From assembly GCA_030836935.1 (NCBI GenBank), contig JAUPMA010000226.1, forward strand, positions 1-10,421: 10,421 nt of DNA. The letters are read 5' to 3'. The notes below the pieces were generated by a model. It searched no databases, was not told the origin of the DNA, and saw only the letters and a list, made by a program, of their open reading frames with translations. This document shows, piece by piece, positions 5,621 to 10,421 of this stretch. How positions within the stretch are numbered: the first letter of the stretch is position 1; each line of letters starts with the position of its first letter. Origin of the DNA: Pseudomonadota bacterium (lineage in GTDB: Bacteria > Pseudomonadota > Gammaproteobacteria > SZUA-229). The translations under genes and the position numbers were made by a program.

Positions 5621-7858
5621 ATGGCCATCAATCCTGAACATCCCCGCCGGGACACTATTGATGCCAGGGTTGATGCCGCCGATGGCGAAACAGCGCCGGA
5701 CAACGCGGCTGCCAGCCAGATAACCGACCAGAACAGCGATCCCGCCCGTTTCCTGATTTCTGACCTGTGCCATGTAGTCGAGGACTACATGAGCCAGGAG
5801 CAGATCAGGGAAATTTACCAGGCCTATCTGTTTGGCGCCCAGGCGCACGAAGGCCAGTACCGCCAGACCGGCGAACCCTACATTTATCATCCCATTGCCG
5901 TGGCGCGCATCATGGCGGAAATGCGTATGGATGCCAAAAGCATCACCGCCGCCATACTGCACGACGTACTCGAAGACACACTGGTTAGCAAGGAAGAACT
6001 GGTGCGGCGTTTTGGCCAGGATGTGGCCGAGCTGGTGGACGGAGTCAGCAAGCTCGAAGAGTTCAAGTTCAAAAACAAAAAGGAAATGCAGGCGGTCAAC
6101 ATCCAGAAAGTGTTGCTCGCCATGGCGCGCGATCTGCGCGTCATCATGATCAAACTCGCCGACCGTCTGCACAACATGCGCACACTGGGCGTAATGCGCC
6201 CCGACAAGCGCCGGCGCATTGCCAGGGAGACGCTGGATATTTATGTGCCGCTGGCAAGACGCCTGGGTATCAATAACCTGCGTATGGAACTGGAAGACCT
6301 GGGTTTTCGTGCGCTCTATCCCATGCGCTATCGCATTCTCGAACAGTCCATTGCCCATGCCAGCGGTCATCGCAAGGAAATCACCAAAACCATTTTCAAT
6401 GCGCTCACCACACGTCTCGATGAACTGAAAATTGCTGCCCAGGTCAAGGCGCGCAAAAAACATCCCTTCAGTGTCTACAAAAAAATGCGCGCCAAGAATC
6501 TGGCGTACAAAAATATTTTTGATGTGTACGGTTTGCGCGTGCTGGTTGAGTCGGTGGACGACTGTTATCGCGTACTCGGCGTGGTACACAATCTGTTCAA
6601 GCCCATTCCCGGCAAGTTCAAGGATTACATTGCCATACCCAAGGAAAATGGTTACCAGTCACTGCACACGGTTTTATTCGGGCCACACGGCATTCCAATT
6701 GAAGTGCAGATTCGCACCAGCGAAATGAACAAATTTGCCGAGTCGGGAATTGCTGCGCACTGGCTGTACAAGGAAGGCGGAAATTTTGATGTGCAGGCGC
6801 GCACGCGCGAATGGCTGACCGGTTTGCTCGAGCTGCAACAAAGCGCCGGCGATTCCGTGGAGTTTCTCGAAAGCGTCAAGGTAGATTTGTTTCCCGACGA
6901 ACTTTACGTTTACACACCCACCGGCGACATCATCAAACTGCCCAAGCACGCCACGCCGGTGGATTTTGCCTATGCCGTGCATTCCGGAGTCGGCAATGCC
7001 TGTGTTGCCTGCAAGGTTGATCACCGTTTTGCGCCACTCAACACACCGTTGTACAGCGGCCAGACGGTAGAAATTTTTACCTCGCCCGCTGCGCATCCCA
7101 ATCCAACCTGGCTCAATTATGTGGTGACGGCCAAGGCGCGCACCACCATTCGCCAGTATCTTAAAAATATGCGCGCCGAAGATGCGATATTGCAGGGCCG
7201 GCGCTTGCTGTCACAGGCATTGCTGAATAAAAAAGTGGTGCTGGATGAAATTCCGCCGGTGAAATTCGAGCCGCTGCTGAAAGAATACAATTTCATGTCA
7301 CTGAATCATCTGCTCGAGGATATTGGCCTGGGTAATCGTCCGGCCAACCTGGTGGTGCGGCGACTGTTTCCCGAAGAAGCGGGCGAGTCCGCGCAGGGCA
7401 ATAACGAATTGCAATCGCTAAGTCCGCTGGCCGTCAGCGGCACAGAAGGCATGGTGGTGTCTTACGCCAAATGCTGTCACCCCATTCCCGGTGATCATAT
7501 TGTCGGTTTGCTGAGCAAGGGACGCGGCCTGGAGATTCATCAGGAAGGCTGCAAGAATATTGAAAGCGATCGGTTATCCGACAAAATGGTGGATGTGAAA
7601 TGGTCGGATAAATTACAGGGCGAATTCACTTGCCCGGTGTATCTGAATGTACACAACGAACGCGGTGTACTGGCGCGGCTGGCCACCATAATTTCCGATC
7701 AAGCCGCCAATATCGAACACGTTGAAGTTCAGGACAAGGACGGCAAGACCACTACTATCGCTTTCATCATCAACGTACAAAGCCGCGATCATCTGGCGCG
7801 AATCATGCGGCGCTTGCGCAGTGTGAAAGCGGTAATGAAAATATGGCGGGTACAATAG
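5621..7858 (+). CDS. spoT: Bifunctional (p)ppGpp synthetase/hydrolase SpoT
   Basis: This 745-residue long RelA/SpoT homologue makes and degrades the stringent-response alarmone. The hydrolase HD domain is intact: H90, H114-D115 in H-D-V-L-E-D-T, and D181 in A-D-R-L-H-N-M-R. The synthetase domain follows, with R-K-K-H-P-F-S-V-Y-K-K-M near 278-289, Y-G-L-R-V-L-V, and K-F-K-D-Y-I-A-I-P-K at 332-341. That last motif is the basic (SpoT/Rel-type) version, not the acidic RelA-type one, with Lys in place of the usual first Arg. A TGS domain lies at about 425-487, a C-C-H-P zinc-finger-like motif at 618-621 and an ACT domain at about 670-745. The N-terminus carries about 40 residues not found in E. 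coli SpoT, rich in Ala, Asp and Pro. The start has no close Shine-Dalgarno; coupling to rpoZ is likely. Confidence 0.97.
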   Translation: MAINPEHPRRDTIDARVDAADGETAPDNAAASQITDQNSDPARFLISDLCHVVEDYMSQEQIREIYQAYLFGAQAHEGQYRQTGEPYIYHPIAVARIMAEMRMDAKSITAAILHDVLEDTLVSKEELVRRFGQDVAELVDGVSKLEEFKFKNKKEMQAVNIQKVLLAMARDLRVIMIKLADRLHNMRTLGVMRPDKRRRIARETLDIYVPLARRLGINNLRMELEDLGFRALYPMRYRILEQSIAHASGHRKEITKTIFNALTTRLDELKIAAQVKARKKHPFSVYKKMRAKNLAYKNIFDVYGLRVLVESVDDCYRVLGVVHNLFKPIPGKFKDYIAIPKENGYQSLHTVLFGPHGIPIEVQIRTSEMNKFAESGIAAHWLYKEGGNFDVQARTREWLTGLLELQQSAGDSVEFLESVKVDLFPDELYVYTPTGDIIKLPKHATPVDFAYAVHSGVGNACVACKVDHRFAPLNTPLYSGQTVEIFTSPAAHPNPTWLNYVVTAKARTTIRQYLKNMRAEDAILQGRRLLSQALLNKKVVLDEIPPVKFEPLLKEYNFMSLNHLLEDIGLGNRPANLVVRRLFPEEAGESAQGNNELQSLSPLAVSGTEGMVVSYAKCCHPIPGDHIVGLLSKGRGLEIHQEGCKNIESDRLSDKMVDVKWSDKLQGEFTCPVYLNVHNERGVLARLATIISDQAANIEHVEVQDKDGKTTTIAFIINVQSRDHLARIMRRLRSVKAVMKIWRVQ

Positions 7859-7863
7859 AAGCG

Positions 7864-7941
7864 GGTTAAAGCTTAAAGGTTAAAGTAGAAAGGATGCCGG
7901 CTTTGCTTTAACCTTTAACCTTTATGACTTTAAACTTTAAG
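7864..7941 (+). repeat. Heptamer-phased inverted repeat array upstream of ridA
   Basis: Eleven consecutive 7-base units from 7864 keep one phase. The left units are GGTTAAA, GCTTAAA, GGTTAAA and GTAGAAA. The core is GGATGCC and GGCTTTG. The right units are CTTTAAC twice, CTTTATG and ACTTTAA twice. The left and right halves are complementary: TTAAAGGTTAAAG (7873-7885) pairs perfectly with CTTTAACCTTTAA (7906-7918), 13 bp with a 20-nt loop, and shifted 7-base registers also pair. The array ends five bases before the ridA ATG. It matches in layout and partly in sequence the array before obgE at 43-112. Confidence 0.85.
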
Positions 7942-7946
7942 TTCAA

Positions 7947-8336
7947 ATGAAAAAACAAATCATCTCTACAGATAAAGCACCCAAAGCCATCGGTACCTAT
8001 TCGCAGGCAGTGAAAGTGGGTGATACCGTGTATTTATCCGGCCAGATTCCGCTGGTGCCGGAAACCATGGAGATGCTGAACGGCAATGTCGAGCAACAGA
8101 TTCATCGCGTGTTCAAAAATCTCGCCGCTGTGTGCGAAGCCGCCGGCGGCAGTTTGCAGGATGTGGTGAAGCTGAATGTGTTTTTAACGGATCTCTCCAA
8201 TTTTCCGATCGTGAACCAGGTGATGGCACAGTATTTCACCGAACCCTATCCGGCGCGCGCTGCGATTGGTGTTGCTTCATTGCCGCGCAATGCGGCGGTG
8301 GAAATGGATGGGGTGATGGTTATTGAAAAGCAATAG
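7947..8336 (+). CDS. ridA: RidA family enamine/imine deaminase
   Basis: This 129-residue protein belongs to the RidA (YjgF/YER057c/UK114) family, whose trimeric cytosolic enzymes hydrolyse reactive imines and enamines such as 2-aminoacrylate made by PLP enzymes. Family features seen are [11 protein letters not shown] at 11-21, Y-L-S-G-Q-I-P at 29-35, and the active-site segment Y-P-A-R-A-A at 101-106 with Arg104, the key carboxylate-binding residue, followed by Glu119 in A-V-E-M-D. Length is normal. It takes the place held by trmH in E. coli between spoT and recG, an arrangement like that of pseudomonads. No Shine-Dalgarno is visible: the bases before the ATG are the tail of an AT-rich heptamer array. 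A composite repeat begins immediately after the stop. Confidence 0.95.
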   Translation: MKKQIISTDKAPKAIGTYSQAVKVGDTVYLSGQIPLVPETMEMLNGNVEQQIHRVFKNLAAVCEAAGGSLQDVVKLNVFLTDLSNFPIVNQVMAQYFTEPYPARAAIGVASLPRNAAVEMDGVMVIEKQ

Positions 8337-8338
8337 TC

Positions 8339-8475
8339 CGCAAATGAACGCAAATAAACGCAAATTGATTTGTAGGGTGGGCAATGCCCACCATTATACT
8401 GGCGGGTATTGCCCACCCTACGAACCGAAACACGCAAACAAAACACATCAGAAAAGTATTTGCGTTTATTTGCGT
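8339..8475. repeat. Composite palindromic element between ridA and recG
   Basis: Two nested structures are present. The outer arms are 10-base repeats: CGCAAATGAA, CGCAAATAAA and CGCAAATTGA on the left from 8339, with their complement on the right. ACGCAAATAAACGCAAAT (8348-8365) and 8458-8475 form a perfect 18-bp inverted repeat. A further direct-orientation unit CGCAAACAAA lies at 8433-8442. Inside sits a 21-nt stem-loop, 8372-8392 with 8401-8421 and an 8-nt loop. Its outer 14 bp are perfect (GTAGGGTGGGCAAT with ATTGCCCACCCTAC), and its left arm can also fold alone as GGTGGGC/GCCCACC. No transposase and no clear target-site duplication are seen. Both motif types resemble intergenic repeats that I recall as dispersed in other bacterial genomes. 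Confidence 0.85.
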
Positions 8476-8549
8476 GATGCACATGGATGTGCGAATGCTG
8501 TGGGCGCAGGATGCGCAAGAGCAGCGCAATTTGCGTTTTCTTTTAATAC

Positions 8550-10421
8550 ATGACTGCCGGTCATGAAGCTCCTGAAATAATCCCCGTCACCCGTCTCAAA
8601 GGCGTCGGCGCCAGTGTTGCCGAGAAGCTGAACAAACTCGGCATATTCAGTGTGCAGGATGTTTTATTTCACTTGCCATACCGTTATGAAGATCGTACCC
8701 GTGTTGCGGCCATCGGTTCCTTGCAGCACGGTGACGCCATTAGCATCAAGGGCCGAATTGATTATGTGGATGTAGCGTTCAGCCGGCGCGGTCATTCACG
8801 GCGCATGTTGCTGTGTCATGTCAGTGATGGAACGGGCAGCCTGTTGTTGCGTTTTTTTCATTTCAACAAGCAGCAGCAGGAAGCTTTGCAGCCGGGAAGA
8901 TTCATCCGCTGTTTTGGCGAAGCGCGTGTTGGCACAAACACACTGGAAATGGTGCATCCCGAATATCGTTTGTCAGACACGGAAACCGGCGATGTGGTTG
9001 AAGAAACATTAACACCGGTATATCCCGCCGGTGATGGTGTACAGCAAACCCTGTTGCGCCGGTTAACACAACAGGCGCTGAATCTTCTTCAACAGAAAAA
9101 TATTCTTCCGGATTATCTTCCGGAATATTTGCATGCATTTTCATTGAACGATGCATTGCAAACCGTACACCGGCCACCAGCCGATGCCGATGTTGATTTG
9201 CTGATGACCGGCATGCATCCGGCGCAGCAGCGTCTGGCGTTTGAAGAACTGCTGGCACAGCATCTGGGTTTGCAATTATTGCGCAAACAGACACGGCAAC
9301 ATTCGGCATGGCCGCTGAATGCCGAAAACGTACTGTACAAAAAATTTATTCATTCACTACCGTATGCATTAACCGCTGCGCAACAGCGTGTGGCGGATGT
9401 GTTGCGTGATGATCTGGCCAGCCAGCAACCGATGATGCGACTGGTGCAGGGTGATGTCGGTTGCGGCAAAACCGTGGTGGCGGCGCTGGCGTGTATCAGG
9501 GCGATTGAATCCGGATTTCAGGCAGCCATCATGGCACCGACAGAAATTCTTGCGGAACAACATTTTCAGACATTTCAAAAATGGTTTGCGCCGCTGGGTA
9601 TTGACGTAGCATGGTTGTCGGGAAAACTGAAAGGCAAAAAACGCGAACAGATGCTGGCGCGAATTGCCAGTGGTGAAGCGGCGATTACGGTGGGTACGCA
9701 TGCATTGTTTCAGGACGATGTGTTATTCAATCAGTTGGCACTGGTGGTGATTGATGAGCAGCATCGCTTTGGCGTGCATCAACGCCTGGCACTGCGGCAA
9801 AAAGGCGCGTGCGAGGGTCGCGTGCCGCATCAGCTCATCATGACAGCAACACCCATTCCGCGCAGTCTTGCCATGACCGCCTATGCCGATCTTGATTATT
9901 CCGTGATTGATGAATTGCCGCCGGGACGCACGCCAGTCACCACCGTGGTGATTGCCGAACAACGGCGGGAAGAAATCATCGGGCGCGTGCGCAATGCCTG
10001 CGCATCGGGCCGTCAGGCCTACTGGGTGTGCACACTCATTGAAGAATCCGAAGTGCTGCAATGCCGTGCTGCCGAAGATACCGCCGGCCTGCTGACTGAA
10101 GTATTGCCGGAATTGCGTGTTGGTCTGGTACATGGCCGCATGAAATCTGGTGACAAGGAAAAAGTCATGGCGCAATTCAAGCAGGGTGAAACGGATTTGC
10201 TGGTAGCCACCACCGTAATCGAAGTGGGTGTTGACGTGCCCAATGCCACGCTGATGATTATTGAAAATGCAGAACGTCTTGGGCTGGCGCAATTGCATCA
10301 ATTGCGCGGCCGTGTTGGCCGTGGTGCCAGCGCCAGTCATTGCGTGCTGATGTATCGCGCACCCTTATCACAGCTTGCACAATCACGGCTGGCTGTTATG
10401 CGCGAAACCAGCAGCGGTTTT
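8550..10421 (+). CDS. recG: ATP-dependent DNA helicase RecG (3' end outside window)
   Basis: The frame from ATG 8550 stays open for 624 codons to the window edge, so roughly the last 70 residues of a RecG (693 aa in E. coli) are missing. RecG is a superfamily 2 double-strand DNA translocase that remodels stalled forks and branched DNA. The N-terminal wedge domain is recognisable by R-Y-E-D-R-T, S-D-G-T-G-S-L-L-L-R-F-F and H-P-E-Y-R. Helicase motifs follow: Walker A G-D-V-G-C-G-K-T at 301-308, D-E-Q-H at 402-405, T-A-T-P-I-P-R at 432-438, T-T-V-I-E-V-G-V-D-V-P at 554-564, and Q-L-R-G-R-V-G-R-G at 584-592. An in-frame TAA at 8544 fixes ATG 8550 as the first start. No Shine-Dalgarno precedes it; the leader is T-rich and follows the composite repeat. 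Confidence 0.97.
   Translation, partial: MTAGHEAPEIIPVTRLKGVGASVAEKLNKLGIFSVQDVLFHLPYRYEDRTRVAAIGSLQHGDAISIKGRIDYVDVAFSRRGHSRRMLLCHVSDGTGSLLLRFFHFNKQQQEALQPGRFIRCFGEARVGTNTLEMVHPEYRLSDTETGDVVEETLTPVYPAGDGVQQTLLRRLTQQALNLLQQKNILPDYLPEYLHAFSLNDALQTVHRPPADADVDLLMTGMHPAQQRLAFEELLAQHLGLQLLRKQTRQHSAWPLNAENVLYKKFIHSLPYALTAAQQRVADVLRDDLASQQPMMRLVQGDVGCGKTVVAALACIRAIESGFQAAIMAPTEILAEQHFQTFQKWFAPLGIDVAWLSGKLKGKKREQMLARIASGEAAITVGTHALFQDDVLFNQLALVVIDEQHRFGVHQRLALRQKGACEGRVPHQLIMTATPIPRSLAMTAYADLDYSVIDELPPGRTPVTTVVIAEQRREEIIGRVRNACASGRQAYWVCTLIEESEVLQCRAAEDTAGLLTEVLPELRVGLVHGRMKSGDKEKVMAQFKQGETDLLVATTVIEVGVDVPNATLMIIENAERLGLAQLHQLRGRVGRGASASHCVLMYRAPLSQLAQSRLAVMRETSSGF

Noticed and set aside
5402..6589. 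395-codon minus-strand open frame opposite rpoZ and spoT
   Set aside because: It is a composition shadow of two certain genes on the plus strand, His-rich and low in conserved features.
7873..7918. Hairpin after spoT considered as an intrinsic terminator
   Set aside because: The stem is AT-rich and is followed by more heptamer units, not a T-tract.
8348..8475. Composite element considered as an insertion sequence
   Set aside because: It holds no transposase, spans under 140 bp, and I find no convincing direct duplication of flanking bases. It is kept as a repeat.
8246..8553. Several short frames on both strands reading R-V-G-N-A-H and F-I-C-V-H-L-R
   Set aside because: They are translations of the composite repeat between ridA and recG and run into the flanking genes; none has a ribosome-binding site or coding character.

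Overview
The window looks like a chromosomal segment of a gammaproteobacterium outside the Enterobacterales. Two conserved housekeeping blocks point there. One is rplU-rpmA-obgE, divergent from ispB. The other is gmk-rpoZ-spoT-ridA followed by recG. Having ridA, not trmH, between spoT and recG resembles pseudomonad-like genomes more than E. coli. I cannot assign an order or genus from sequence alone. No phage, plasmid, transposase or CRISPR array is visible.

Left block (1-2143): the first codons of obgE, then rpmA (L27) and rplU (L21), all on the minus strand, with a clear intrinsic terminator after rpmA. ispB, the polyprenyl diphosphate synthase for the quinone side chain, reads away on the plus strand. 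A tRNA-Pro(CGG) follows ispB after a hairpin-rich spacer.

Middle block (2168-4671): a complete AmmeMemoRadiSam triad. An AMMECR1-domain gene and a Memo-like gene overlap on the minus strand. A three-Cys-cluster radical SAM enzyme diverges from them on the plus strand. The families are well recognised and travel together in bacteria and archaea, but I know of no settled function for the set. This is the best candidate for under-described biology in the window.

Right block (4711-10421): gmk, rpoZ and spoT form a tight run that links guanylate metabolism, RNA polymerase and (p)ppGpp control. ridA and the first 624 codons of recG follow; recG runs off the window.

The unexpected structure lies in the spacers. 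Imperfect heptamer arrays, kept in one 7-base phase for about 70-80 bp, sit directly upstream of both obgE and ridA and appear to belong to one repeat family. A second, unrelated composite element (decamer repeats forming an 18-bp inverted repeat around a 21-nt stem-loop) lies between ridA and recG. ridA is therefore bracketed by two dispersed-repeat types inside an otherwise compact gene run.
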